Assembly: GCF_002042965.1 (NCBI RefSeq)
Contig: NZ_MZNT01000001.1
Span: forward strand, 62,001-126,000
DNA from: Paenibacillus sp. 32352
Lineage (GTDB): Bacteria > Bacillota > Bacilli > Paenibacillales > NBRC-103111
Reading direction: 5' to 3'
DNA length: 64,000 nucleotides
Made by a program: the position numbers and the translations under genes. The notes under the pieces were generated by a model. It worked only from the letters and a program-made list of their open reading frames with translations, was not told the DNA's origin and ran no database searches. This document shows, one piece after another, positions 25,610 through 34,851 of the stretch (the stretch's first letter is position 1; every line of letters begins with the position of its first letter).

Positions 25610-27222
25610 GGTTGATTCACCTTCCTGTACTCGTTCGGTGAGAGGCCAACCGTCTTTTTAAACACCTTGCTGAAATATTTCTCATCGTCGTAGCCTACCA
25701 TCTCGGCGACCTGGGCAATCCGTAAATGGGGATTTAACAGGAGAAGCTTCGCCTTCTCAACACGAATGTCACTAAGATAATCGGATAAATTGACTTTAAA
25801 CTCTTGTTTGAATTTACGGGAAATATATTCACGGCTTAAATAGAAATGATTGGCAATCTCTTGTAGCGTAATATCCTGATGATAATGGTTTTGAATATAC
25901 TTTGCAATCTCGTAAATGACGTTCTGATCCCGGTGCTGATGATCGAGCAAATGCTTGGACAGCTCGGTCAAGCTTTCAGTCAGATGCTTCCTCCACACCG
26001 GGATGGACAGGGAGCCCGCTTCGTCCGAAGGAATCGTAAACGGAGCGGAGTTCAGCCAGGTTTGCAGCTCGGGCGGCTTCTCTCCGAACCATTCGGCAAG
26101 CCACCGGCTGCGCATGACATTGTATTCGTTCCACCACAGCTCCAGCTGCTCCAAGGTGATGACTTCGAGCTTGTTTACGGCGGCTATCCAATCATCGACC
26201 GCCTTGCCGATTTGTTCGGCGCTGCCGCTTTGGACGGCCAGACGAAGCTGCTCGGCAAAGTCGCTGAAGGAAAGCATAGGCTGCAAGGCAGGGAGCGGGT
26301 CCGGCAGCAGATAGACCCGTTTGTCCTTGGTAAGCAGATTGCGTCGGCGCAATGCGGTTCTCGCATCCTTATAGGCGGCAGGCAGGCCTGCCGGGAACGG
26401 ATGAACACGGCTTACGCCGATATCGAGGCTGCTTCGCAGCGCTGCCGTCATCCCCCGTTGAATGGCGGTGAGAAGGTCATTCCAGGAATCATCCGGGCCG
26501 AACAGGAGAATGATGATTTCACCTTCACTGTTCCAGTAGCGATAGGCGACGCCGCGGCGGCCCTCACGAAGGATCTCATTACCTATATTCGTAATGGAGA
26601 AGAATAATAGGTCCGAATTGGCGTCGAACTTCTTTTTCAACACCGCGTTCATCGTATCCAGCGTCATGATCGCTAACCGGCATTCCTTCACGCTGCGGCT
26701 CAAGCCGAATTCCCGGTCTAAAGCCGAGGCATAGGCTTCATGCGTAGAGGGCTCCGCTATCAGGTTGGAGAGCAGCTTCTCCCAATAGACAGGACGGATT
26801 TGGTTCATTTCGATGTTGCTTAACCTCTGCCGGTGACGCTCCTCTTCCTCGCGGACCCAGCATTCTAATGCTTTGCTGACGGCGGCATGAAGCTGCTCCG
26901 CGTCAATCGGCTTCAATATGTAATCAACCCCGCCATGCTTGACGGTATGACGCACCAACTGAAAATCATCGTGACCGCTGATGACGATCGTTTTGCCGGA
27001 GGCATAATGAGCAGCGAGCCATTCCAGCAGCTCCAGACCGCTCTTGACCGGCATCATCATGTCCGTAAAAATAAGCTGCGGCTGATGCTCCTGAATCAGC
27101 TTAATCGCTTCTCCGCCGTCCTGGGCCTCGAAGATCTCGTCGATGCCGAAATGCTTCCAGTCGACGAGCAGCTTGACGGCCTCGCGGACATGCTTTTCAT
27201 CGTCTACTATGATGGCTTTCAT
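25606..27222 (-). CDS. YesN-type response regulator (receiver-AraC)
   Basis: A 538-residue regulator: receiver domain at 1-120 with phospho-acceptor Asp54 (FTDMMMP) and Lys of VDYILKPID, a variable middle region (about 130-420), and a C-terminal AraC/XylS double helix-turn-helix (about 435-535) with ITLQEIANHFYLSREYISRKFKQEF and IAQVAEMVGYDDEKYFSKVFKK. YesN-type regulators control neighbouring sugar-uptake and glycan-degradation genes. It lies 40 bases after its kinase gene, and the divergent ABC importer at 29196 is the natural target. Confidence 0.95.
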   Translation of the reverse strand: MKAIIVDDEKHVREAVKLLVDWKHFGIDEIFEAQDGGEAIKLIQEHQPQLIFTDMMMPVKSGLELLEWLAAHYASGKTIVISGHDDFQLVRHTVKHGGVDYILKPIDAEQLHAAVSKALECWVREEEERHRQRLSNIEMNQIRPVYWEKLLSNLIAEPSTHEAYASALDREFGLSRSVKECRLAIMTLDTMNAVLKKKFDANSDLLFFSITNIGNEILREGRRGVAYRYWNSEGEIIILLFGPDDSWNDLLTAIQRGMTAALRSSLDIGVSRVHPFPAGLPAAYKDARTALRRRNLLTKDKRVYLLPDPLPALQPMLSFSDFAEQLRLAVQSGSAEQIGKAVDDWIAAVNKLEVITLEQLELWWNEYNVMRSRWLAEWFGEKPPELQTWLNSAPFTIPSDEAGSLSIPVWRKHLTESLTELSKHLLDHQHRDQNVIYEIAKYIQNHYHQDITLQEIANHFYLSREYISRKFKQEFKVNLSDYLSDIRVEKAKLLLLNPHLRIAQVAEMVGYDDEKYFSKVFKKTVGLSPNEYRKVNQP

Positions 27223-27262
27223 GATGTGGTCCTCCTAAAAGTGCCAAGGCACATTAAACTGA

Positions 27263-29044
27263 CTATCGTGTTACGGCAGCAAGCGGAATCGTAATGGTGA
27301 CCTTTACCCCGGAAGGGTCGCAAGCCTCGATATTCATGGCAGCTCCGGGGAAATACAGCTGCAGCCGCGAGCTCACATTGAGGAGTCCGATGCTTTCCGA
27401 CGGCTCGGCTGACGCCTTCAAATGCTTGCTTAACTGCTTTTGCAGCTTGGCTAGCTTCTCTGCCTCCATCCCACTTCCGTTATCCTCCACAATAAGCTGA
27501 AGCTGCTCCTTCTCCAGAAGCTTTCCTGCTATTCGCAGGCTGTTCGACTTCTCGCGAGGGTCGAAGCCATGCTTGAAATAGTTTTCGACCAGCGGCTGAA
27601 GGATCATTTTGGGCACCTCAATGCCCAGCGTATCGTCTTCTATCTCGAAGGAAACGGACAGATCATTTTCAAATCGCTGCATTTGCAGCTGCAAATACGA
27701 TTTGACATGGTCCAGCTCTTGCTTGAGCGGAACGATCGTTTCATCCGTATTCATGCTGTAGCGCATCATTTTGGCCAGGGACGACAGCAGGGAGTAGATC
27801 TTCGGCGCCTGATGCTGCAGTGCCAGCGTCCCGATGGACTGCAGGCTGTTATATAAGAAATGCGGGTTGATTTGCGCCTGCAGCGCCTTCAGCTGGTTTG
27901 TTTTATTCGCCAGATCGAGCTTATATTCACTTAAGATCAGATTGTTGATCGTTTGCATCATGAGACGGAACCGCCGGGCAAGAATCCCGATCTCGTCGTT
28001 GCTGTTGACCTGAATATCGACCTGCATATTCCCGGTCTGGATTTTGTTGATATATCCGATCAAATTTTTGATCGGCGCCGTGAACCGGAACGAAATATAC
28101 AGGGTTGCCGAAATGACGACGATCAGAAACAGGCTGAAAATCAGCGTATTGATTTTGGTCAGCTCGCGCGCATTTTTGTACAAGCTCTCGTATGGAATCC
28201 GCTTCACCAGCGTCCAGTTCATATAGGGAGTCGACATTCGCTCGTAAATATGGATGCCGGAGAACGACTTGCTCTTCCATTCGAAGCTTCCTTTGCTATC
28301 GGGCATGGCCAGCAGATGCTCCGCCCAATCCTCATGCAGCACATGGCCCACCGCAGCGGGATCGGTCCCATAGATAACCGTGCCGTCTTGATCCAGTATG
28401 TAGAGCTCATCCTGTCCCGGTGTCGTCAGCTGCTCGCTGATGGTTCTTATCACATCCAGGCTGAAATCGATTGACAAGATTCCCAGCTCCTGCTGGGTCA
28501 GCGCGTTTCGGATCGACCGGTGGAGTGTAATAACCGATGACGGAGGGACATAGAAGATGCTTCCCATCTTGTAGTCATGGATGAGATGGGTCGGCTCCAG
28601 CCGCAAATCGACGCCCTTCATGTCAGGAAGATATTTGGCTACCTGGCCTTCGTTGCGCAGCGGATTCCCGAGCAGAATCGAGAACGAACGGTCGCTCTTG
28701 GCTATATATAAATACGTCTGCCGAATCTCCTTGACGGAATTATACAGAGTTTGCAGCCCCCTGGATATTTCGCTGATGCTCAAGTAATCCGAGTCCCCGT
28801 TCTCGATAATTTTGTACAGCGTCGTATCGTTGTACACGGATAAGGAATTCTGCTCTAATACCTTGAGGTAATTCATGATATTCGTTTTCCCTTGGTAGAT
28901 GAGGTTCGAGCTGCTGGCAATGGCCTCGGCTGAAATCGTCTGCTTCGTGAAAAAATACGTAATGACCATCGAAGTGGAGATCGGGATGATCGTAGCGGCG
29001 AGCAAAAAAATAATCAGCCTGTTGCGAATGCTGTTACGAATCAT
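27263..29044 (-). CDS. YesM-type sensor histidine kinase
   Basis: A 593-residue kinase with membrane segments at about 8-31 and 288-310 flanking a large extracytoplasmic sensor (about 250 residues, Cache-like), a HAMP domain, and the His_kinase domain with the phospho-accepting histidine in INPHFLYNSLQSIG (about residue 395). The HATPase domain ends VEDNGSGM, SIGLLNVSSRLQLYF. This layout is typical of kinases that sense extracellular sugars or their binding proteins. It is the first gene of the operon and divergent from the ABC importer, with about 150 bases between. Confidence 0.95.
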   Translation of the reverse strand: MIRNSIRNRLIIFLLAATIIPISTSMVITYFFTKQTISAEAIASSSNLIYQGKTNIMNYLKVLEQNSLSVYNDTTLYKIIENGDSDYLSISEISRGLQTLYNSVKEIRQTYLYIAKSDRSFSILLGNPLRNEGQVAKYLPDMKGVDLRLEPTHLIHDYKMGSIFYVPPSSVITLHRSIRNALTQQELGILSIDFSLDVIRTISEQLTTPGQDELYILDQDGTVIYGTDPAAVGHVLHEDWAEHLLAMPDSKGSFEWKSKSFSGIHIYERMSTPYMNWTLVKRIPYESLYKNARELTKINTLIFSLFLIVVISATLYISFRFTAPIKNLIGYINKIQTGNMQVDIQVNSNDEIGILARRFRLMMQTINNLILSEYKLDLANKTNQLKALQAQINPHFLYNSLQSIGTLALQHQAPKIYSLLSSLAKMMRYSMNTDETIVPLKQELDHVKSYLQLQMQRFENDLSVSFEIEDDTLGIEVPKMILQPLVENYFKHGFDPREKSNSLRIAGKLLEKEQLQLIVEDNGSGMEAEKLAKLQKQLSKHLKASAEPSESIGLLNVSSRLQLYFPGAAMNIEACDPSGVKVTITIPLAAVTR

Positions 29045-29195
29045 AGACGTCCCCCTTCATGATCTTTTCCAAATGCAAGTTTATTGTAACAAGCGACATC
29101 AATAAATTCCACCTGATGGGTCACCATATTCGGTGTTTTTCAACCGCTTCCGTTTTTATACTAGGGTTATACTTATCAAAAGGGGGAAAGATGCT

Positions 29196-30080
29196 ATGAA
29201 AGCTAAGCATCGCTTGTCGGATTGGATGCTTCAGACAGTTTTCGTCGGTCCGGCGCTCGTCTTTTTCTCCATTATCGTGATCGTTCCGTTTCTGATGAGC
29301 ATTTACTATTCTTTTACCGAATGGAACGGAGTCACCTCGACGATCAAATGGATAGGACTCGATAACTTCAAAAAAATTATCGTAGACGATAAAGATTTTC
29401 ACTCGTCCTTCTGGTTTACAGCCAAATTCACCATCACGAATGTACTGCTTGCCAATGGTGTCGGCTTTATCCTGGCGCTACTGCTGACACAGGCTTTGAA
29501 AACCCGTAATATTTTGCGTACGGTGTTTTTCATGCCTAACGTCATCGGCGGCCTGCTGCTCGGCTTTATCTGGCAGTTCATCTTCGTCAAAGGGTTTACC
29601 ACGATCGGGGAAGCAACGAACATCGGCTTCTTCCAGCTGCCCTGGCTCGGAGATGCACCGACCGCCTTTTGGGGTCTCGTAATTGTAAGCGTATGGCAAA
29701 CCGCAGGATATTTGATGGTCATCTATATCGCCGCGCTGGCGAATGTGCCCAAAGATATCGTGGAAGCGGCATATATTGATGGGGCAAGCCGCTGGCAAAC
29801 GCTTCGGCAAATTACGATTCCGCTGATTATGCCTGCCGTGACGGTCTGCTTGTTCCTGACCATCTCTTGGGCGTTCAAAATGTACGATCTTAACGTATCG
29901 CTGACCAAAGGCGGACCGTTCAACTCGACGCAATCCGTGGCGCTGAACATTTACGACGAGGCGTTCCGCAATAACCGGTATGGTCTTGGTACGGCCAAAG
30001 CGTTTATATTCTTTATCGTAGTAGCCCTTATTACAATGGTTCAGGTTTGGATGACGAAGAAGAAGGAGGTTGAAGTGTAA
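29196..30080 (+). CDS. ABC sugar transporter permease (MsmF type)
   Basis: A 294-residue inner-membrane permease with six hydrophobic segments and the EAA loop EAAYIDGASRWQTLRQITIPLI that docks the ATPase. It begins MKAKHRLSDWMLQTVFVGPALVFF, characteristic of MalF-like carbohydrate permeases. The chosen ATG has AGGGGG upstream; a longer frame from 29133 does not. Two TATACT sequences (29157 and 29168) lie upstream, but I see no good -35, consistent with activation by the divergent YesN protein. Its stop codon overlaps the next start (TAATG). Confidence 0.93.
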   Translation: MKAKHRLSDWMLQTVFVGPALVFFSIIVIVPFLMSIYYSFTEWNGVTSTIKWIGLDNFKKIIVDDKDFHSSFWFTAKFTITNVLLANGVGFILALLLTQALKTRNILRTVFFMPNVIGGLLLGFIWQFIFVKGFTTIGEATNIGFFQLPWLGDAPTAFWGLVIVSVWQTAGYLMVIYIAALANVPKDIVEAAYIDGASRWQTLRQITIPLIMPAVTVCLFLTISWAFKMYDLNVSLTKGGPFNSTQSVALNIYDEAFRNNRYGLGTAKAFIFFIVVALITMVQVWMTKKKEVEV

Positions 30081-30916
30081 TGGAAGCGAAACACACTTAC
30101 AATCTTCGCTTGCTCGCATTGGAAATCGTCGGGATTATACTTGGACTCCTGTTTCTGGTCCCGTTTTATTTTGTTATCGTTAACTCCATGAAAAGCTTCG
30201 GCGAGCTGCTCATCAACTCGGCCAGTCTGCCGCAATCGCTGAACTTCAGCAATTACGTCAAAGTATGGGGCATCATGAAATTCCCGAAAGCGTTCTGGAA
30301 TTCGCTGCTCATTACCGTATTCAGCAATCTGGGGCTGATCGTCATCAGCTCGATGGCCGCCTACCGCCTGGTCCGGGTGCCGTCCCGCTTCAATAATCTG
30401 GTGTTTCTTGCCTTCGTTGCGGCAATGGTCATTCCGTTCCAGTCGATCATGATTCCTCTGGTCCGCGTTGCCAGCGAAGTCGGTCTTATGGACAGCATTC
30501 CCGGGCTTGTCATTTGTTATTTCGGTTTCGGCGTATCGCTTAATGTGTTCTTGTACCATGGCTTCATGAAGTCAATCCCTCTGGAGATAGAGGAATCCGC
30601 TACGGTGGATGGCTGCTCTCCAATGGGCGTATTCTGGAAAATTGTATTCCCGCTGCTGAAGCCGATGACAGTAACCGTCGTTCTTCTGAACAGCTTATGG
30701 ATCTGGAACGACTTCCTGCTTCCGATGCTGATCTTGAACAGCCCGGATCTGCGGACGATTCCGCTGACTACCTATTCTTTCTTCGGTCAATATACGAAGC
30801 AGTGGGATTTGGCTCTCGCGGCGCTGGTGCTCGGTGTCATTCCAATCGTACTCTTCTTCCTGGCCATGCAGCGTCATATTATCGAGGGCATTACAGCCGG
30901 TTCGGTAAAAGGGTAA
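30080..30916 (+). CDS. ABC sugar transporter permease (MsmG type)
   Basis: A 278-residue permease of the MalG/MsmG class with six membrane segments, the EAA-type loop EESATVDGCSPMGVFWKIVFPLLKPM and the characteristic C-terminus HIIEGITAGSVKG. It pairs with the preceding permease to form the membrane channel. The shared stop/start means the two are translationally coupled. No ATPase gene is present; such systems commonly share a MsmX-type ATPase encoded elsewhere. A hairpin lies between it and the binding-protein gene. Confidence 0.94.
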   Translation: MEAKHTYNLRLLALEIVGIILGLLFLVPFYFVIVNSMKSFGELLINSASLPQSLNFSNYVKVWGIMKFPKAFWNSLLITVFSNLGLIVISSMAAYRLVRVPSRFNNLVFLAFVAAMVIPFQSIMIPLVRVASEVGLMDSIPGLVICYFGFGVSLNVFLYHGFMKSIPLEIEESATVDGCSPMGVFWKIVFPLLKPMTVTVVLLNSLWIWNDFLLPMLILNSPDLRTIPLTTYSFFGQYTKQWDLALAALVLGVIPIVLFFLAMQRHIIEGITAGSVKG

Positions 30917-30952
30917 ACTAATCCTATTCCGGCATCACCGGTCAATACGTTA

Positions 30953-31000
30953 CACCTTTTCGTTCAATATAGTCCGTGTTCGCAGAAGGTGATCTTTTTT
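30953..31000 (+). terminator. Intercistronic hairpin between permease and binding-protein genes
   Basis: CACCTT (30953-30958) pairs with AAGGTG (30986-30991), followed by ATCTTTTTT. The stem is short with a 27-base loop. It may end the permease transcript, leaving the binding protein to its own promoter, or set unequal levels of the three proteins. Confidence 0.55.
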
Positions 31001-31083
31001 ACAATAAAAGCGTAAACAAAACAAACCCGATTCATAGAGACACATGCTTTATAAATGAACAAACATAAGGGGAGGCTTCTCTA

Positions 31084-32385
31084 ATGAAAAAGAAGATCGC
31101 AATATTAGGCTTAACTACGGTAATGCTCGGTTCTCTGCTGGCCGGCTGTGCCAAGAGCGACCCGGCTCCGGGAGCGGGAGGAACTACAGGCGGAGATGCC
31201 GGAGGCAAGAAAGTTACGCTCAAGATGTTCCAATTCAAGGTCGAAATTGCCGAGCCTTTGGCTAAGCTGGCTGCTGAATACGAGAAAGCTAACCCAGGGG
31301 TAAAGATTCAAATCGATACCGTTGGCGGCGGCTCCGACTATGGCGCGGCACTGATGGCGAAGTTCAACTCGGGTGACAAGCCGGATATTTTCAATAATGG
31401 CGGCTTCACCGATCTGGACAAATGGATCGAGCATCTGGAGGACTTGTCCGATCAGCCTTGGGTGAAGGATATGGTTCCTGTAGCCAAGGAGCCAATGACC
31501 AAGAACGGCAAGCTGTATGGCCAGCCGCTGAACCTGGAGGGCTACGGCTTCTTGTATAACAAAGATTTGTTCGCTCAAGCGGGTATTACCGAGCTGCCTA
31601 AGACGCTGTCCCAGCTCGAGGATGCCGCCAAGAAGCTTCAAGACAAAGGCATTCAGCCATTCGTCAACGGTTATGGAGAATGGTGGGTGCTAGGCAACCA
31701 CTTTGTCAATATTCCGTTCGCTCAACAGCCTGATCCTAACGCATTTATCGACGGCTTGAACAAAGGGACAGCGAAAATCCAAGGCAATGCTGGCTTCGAG
31801 AACTGGATGAAGCTGTTCGACCTGCAGCTGAAATACGGCAACAAAAACCCGCTGCAAACCGATTACAAGACCCAGGTTACCGAATTTGCAACAGGCAAAG
31901 CGGCAATGACGCAGCAAGGCAACTGGACACAGCTTCAAATTACGCAAACGAACCCTAACATTAAAGTCGGCTTCCTGCCGATGCCGATCAGCGACGATGC
32001 CGCAGCTAATGATAAGCTTCCGGTCGGCGTGCCTAACAACTGGGTTATTAACAAAAACTCTCCTAACAAAGAAGAAGCCAAGAAGTTCCTGAACTGGATG
32101 GTTACTTCCGATATCGGCAAAAAGTATATTACAGAAGAATTCAAGTTCATCCCGGCCTTCACGAACATTCCGGCAGATGAGAAAATCTTGGGTCCTTTGG
32201 CCGCCGACATTATCAAATACAGCAAAGAAAACAAAACGCTCAGCTGGAACTGGTTCAAGTTCCCAGGCGGAGAAGCCAGCAGCCAGAAATTCGCCGCTGC
32301 CATGCAAGCCTACGTTGCGAAGCAAAAGACGAAGGATCAAATGCTGGACGAATTCCAAAAAACATGGGATAGCCTGAAAAAATAA
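31084..32385 (+). CDS. ABC sugar-binding lipoprotein
   Basis: A 433-residue extracellular solute-binding protein, family 1 (MsmE/MalE like). The signal peptide ends in the lipobox LLAGC, so it is lipid-anchored outside the membrane. The mature part has LKMFQFKVEIAEPLAKLAAEYEKANPGVKI, PDIFNNGGF, MTQQGNWT and a Trp-rich C-terminus, as expected of oligosaccharide binders. GGGGAGG precedes the ATG. It belongs with the two permeases but comes last and is separated from them by a 167-base gap with a hairpin. The ligand is unknown. Confidence 0.94.
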   Translation: MKKKIAILGLTTVMLGSLLAGCAKSDPAPGAGGTTGGDAGGKKVTLKMFQFKVEIAEPLAKLAAEYEKANPGVKIQIDTVGGGSDYGAALMAKFNSGDKPDIFNNGGFTDLDKWIEHLEDLSDQPWVKDMVPVAKEPMTKNGKLYGQPLNLEGYGFLYNKDLFAQAGITELPKTLSQLEDAAKKLQDKGIQPFVNGYGEWWVLGNHFVNIPFAQQPDPNAFIDGLNKGTAKIQGNAGFENWMKLFDLQLKYGNKNPLQTDYKTQVTEFATGKAAMTQQGNWTQLQITQTNPNIKVGFLPMPISDDAAANDKLPVGVPNNWVINKNSPNKEEAKKFLNWMVTSDIGKKYITEEFKFIPAFTNIPADEKILGPLAADIIKYSKENKTLSWNWFKFPGGEASSQKFAAAMQAYVAKQKTKDQMLDEFQKTWDSLKK

Positions 32386-32400
32386 ATAATGCTGCAACAA

Positions 32401-32432
32401 AGACCTCGGCGCAAGCCGGGGTCTTATTATTT
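32401..32432 (+). terminator. Terminator of the binding-protein gene
   Basis: AGACCTCGGC and GCCGGGGTCTT pair across GCAA, followed by a T-rich tail. Confidence 0.85.
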
Positions 32433-32475
32433 TAGATACGATGAAGATAGTCCGATCAGCTGCTGGTCCGCAATA

Positions 32476-32850
32476 TTAGAACATGCCATTCTCATTGGGA
32501 GATTCCTCCGGTATGGGCTGGCCCACATCCCAAAATTCGACGATGAGGCCGTCATGGAAGCGGAAGATATGAACCACAGCTCCTCCAAGGTCCTCTTGCT
32601 TTTGCTTTACATGGGAGTGAACCGCAACGATACCGTCCTCTTCGATGGCAAGCTTGACCTCAAGGATTTTGTAGGGGTTCTTGGCGGCGTTCTCTTCCAT
32701 TGCGAGCATAAGAGAATCCGCATCTCCGCGGAAAAAAGGATTATGGTGGCGGAAACCCGGACCAATGTACCTCTGGTATGCTTCACGCACTTCACCTGAC
32801 GCCACCAATTGTAAAAACAACACCGCTTTTTCCTTGAGAGAAGTTTTCAT
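32476..32850 (-). CDS. SnoaL-like / NTF2-fold protein
   Basis: A 124-residue protein matching the SnoaL-like or nuclear transport factor 2 superfamily (YIGPGFRHHNPFFRGDADSL, VHSHVKQ, AVVHIFRFHDGLIVEFWDVGQPIPEES). Members include small isomerases and cyclases, but most bacterial ones have no assigned role. There is no signal peptide. It converges on the binding-protein gene and is followed upstream by a 447-base gap. It probably stands alone. Confidence 0.85.
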   Translation of the reverse strand: MKTSLKEKAVLFLQLVASGEVREAYQRYIGPGFRHHNPFFRGDADSLMLAMEENAAKNPYKILEVKLAIEEDGIVAVHSHVKQKQEDLGGAVVHIFRFHDGLIVEFWDVGQPIPEESPNENGMF

Positions 32851-33229
32851 TACAAATCATCCTTTCTTCTAAGGGTTGTCTGTCTGGTACCTATTATATC
32901 CAATTAGTAGTTTTGCCACCGTTCTATGCTTTACCTCTGTTCCTAAGCAATTGCTTCAACATGTCCTGTGCATGTCCTGCGAGATCAATAAGCACTCCCC
33001 CCCATGTGTACACCATCTTCTATGAAATGGATGTTCCTTTTTTAAGCTTTTGTTCGAGTTGGGCGTTCTGGCGGGTTTTTCGACTGGATACCAGGGAACT
33101 ATTTTACAGCAAAGCGAGCAATAGGAAGCAATGGGGACGAAATAGCTATCAAGGGATGATTAGCCAGCAAAACCAATGCTAAATCCGCTTACAGGTGCTT
33201 ACGAGGGGATTTGGCGCGAATCTGTCCGT

Positions 33230-33258
33230 TTAACAGAAGCGGGGTTCGCTGTTACAAT
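33230..33258 (+). promoter_or_regulatory. SigA-type promoter of the MFS gene
   Basis: TTAACA (33230-33235) and TACAAT (33253-33258) are separated by 17 bases. Apart from this, I see nothing in the 447-base gap 32851-33297: an 89-codon frame there has no ribosome site or recognisable product. Confidence 0.7.
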
Positions 33259-33297
33259 GAGTATGAATTAGCGGCCAGATGGTGACGGAGGATGGAC

Positions 33298-34584
33298 ATG
33301 ATAACAAGGCTTATTTCGGGTGGCAGACAGTGGTATGTGGCAAAAAAACGGTATTTACCTGAGGATAAGCGGTTATCCAGGGATGCGAAGGTATCCTTAT
33401 TTATTCACTTTTGCTTTCAATTCGGCGCGTCCATGTCAGGAATATTTTTGACGCTGTATTTGTGGAGGCTGACCGAGAGCCTGTGGATTAACGGGATGTA
33501 CTACATCGTGAACTACGGCATAGCGCCGCTGGCATTTGCCATGGGGGGCTTCATCATCAAGCGGAAGGACCGTATGGTATCCTACCGCATCGGCATCGGA
33601 TTGATAGCGCTTTTTTATTTGATTGTCGTATTTGCGCAGGAGAAGGTTGTAGATTATTATGTCTTGTTTGCGATTTTTGGAGGCGCGGCCGGCTCGTTCT
33701 ACTGGGCAGGCTATTTGACCCTTATGTACGACGTATCGACAGAGCAAAACCGGATCCGGTATCTGGCTATCAATATGATCGTATTTACATTGGCGGGCTT
33801 GATTGGTCCTGCCCTGGCAGGATACATTATCCGGCAAAATGACGGGCTTCAGGGGTACACGATCGTGTTCTCCATCGCCTTCTTCATGTTCCTGATCGCT
33901 ACGCTGGGAAGCTTGAAAATCAAGACGAAGGTTTCCCATCATAAAGCATATTATTTAAAATTCGTCGGTCTGCTGATGAACAAGAACAAGCGATGGCTCA
34001 AATCCCTCATCGGCTTCTGGGTGATGGGCTTGTTCCAGGGGATCATGCTGTTCTTGCCCAATATCCTGCTGTTTCAAATTGTCGGCAGGGAGGATCTGGT
34101 GGGCTATCTGGGTGTCGTCTATGCGACGCTGAGCATCGGCATGGGTTTGGTTCTTTCCCGTTACGGCCGGGAAGACCGAGCCCGCAAGTTTCTGGTCATC
34201 TCTACGGTGGGCTTTGTCCTGGGCACCTTGTTTATTTTATGGAAGCTGACGCTCACAACTGTCATTTTGTTTATGGTGCTGTACTCGATCTGTTCTCCGC
34301 TGCAGGGGAATACGATCACCTCGTTCTACTTCCGCCTGATCGGGGCGCTTCCTTTGAAGGGGCAGCTGAGAGTGGAGTCTGTCGTTATGCGGGAGACGTT
34401 CCTCAATTTTGGGCGTGTCGTCTCCATTCTTGGCCTGATCCTTATTACCCGCTACAGCGGGAATGAGCTGCTGCCTTGGGTGCTGTTTTTCGCCGCATTG
34501 ACGCAAATAGGGATGGTCTGGCTGCTGGAGCGGGTGCCGGAGGATGAGCCGGTGAAAGATGTAAAAAAGAAGAGCTTGCCTTAA
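33298..34584 (+). CDS. MFS transporter
   Basis: A 428-residue major facilitator with about eleven or twelve hydrophobic segments and a basic central loop (MNKNKRWLKS). A motif-A-like GGFIIKRKDR follows segment 2. The ATG at 33298 has GGAGG six bases before it, while the ATG at 33292 touches the ribosome site and is unlikely. The substrate cannot be inferred; B. subtilis has similar uncharacterised MFS proteins. It is monocistronic, ending at the terminator at 34802 beyond the dispersed element. Confidence 0.9.
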   Translation: MITRLISGGRQWYVAKKRYLPEDKRLSRDAKVSLFIHFCFQFGASMSGIFLTLYLWRLTESLWINGMYYIVNYGIAPLAFAMGGFIIKRKDRMVSYRIGIGLIALFYLIVVFAQEKVVDYYVLFAIFGGAAGSFYWAGYLTLMYDVSTEQNRIRYLAINMIVFTLAGLIGPALAGYIIRQNDGLQGYTIVFSIAFFMFLIATLGSLKIKTKVSHHKAYYLKFVGLLMNKNKRWLKSLIGFWVMGLFQGIMLFLPNILLFQIVGREDLVGYLGVVYATLSIGMGLVLSRYGREDRARKFLVISTVGFVLGTLFILWKLTLTTVILFMVLYSICSPLQGNTITSFYFRLIGALPLKGQLRVESVVMRETFLNFGRVVSILGLILITRYSGNELLPWVLFFAALTQIGMVWLLERVPEDEPVKDVKKKSLP

Positions 34585-34621
34585 GGGGGAGCTGGTCATG
34601 TTGGGAATCCTGTAGAGATTA

Positions 34622-34773
34622 GAATTTTTGCCAATATACGCCGATGGGGTATGCCCCTCCAGCCGCTGTTGAAACCCGTGAATTTGATTATATTAAGCGG
34701 TATATTCTCGGATTTCAAAGGCGGACGTAAACTCCTCCGAGGCATACCCCACCTCCATATGTAGCAAAAGTTC
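34622..34773 (+). repeat. Dispersed palindromic element, copy 2
   Basis: The 152-bp element matches copy 1 in its core: CGCTGTTG, TTGATTA, AAGCGG, CAAAGGCG and ATACCCCACCT all occur in the same order. Its outer arms are inverted repeats (34622-34655 with 34741-34773, both ends with TTTTGC/GCAAAA). The central stem (34669-34683 with 34704-34718) pairs at 13 of 15 positions, but its sequence differs from that of copy 1. It lies between the convergent MFS and SH3-like genes. Confidence 0.78.
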
Positions 34774-34801
34774 ACGTTAAAACAGGGCTTCGAAACAACC
34801 T

Positions 34802-34836
34802 GAGCTTCCCTTAAGGGCGAAGCTCTTCTTTTTTTG
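34802..34836 (+). terminator. Terminator after the MFS gene and element
   Basis: GAGCTTC (34802-34808) pairs with GAAGCTC (34819-34825) around CCTTAAGGG, followed by a T run. Confidence 0.88.
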
Positions 34837-34851
34837 GGGTAAAAGTAATAG

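Noticed and set aside
32389..32799. 136-codon frame on the plus strand
   Set aside because: It is antisense to the SnoaL-like gene and starts inside the binding-protein terminator.
32913..33182. 89-codon frame on the plus strand
   Set aside because: It starts with TTG without a ribosome site and has no recognisable features.
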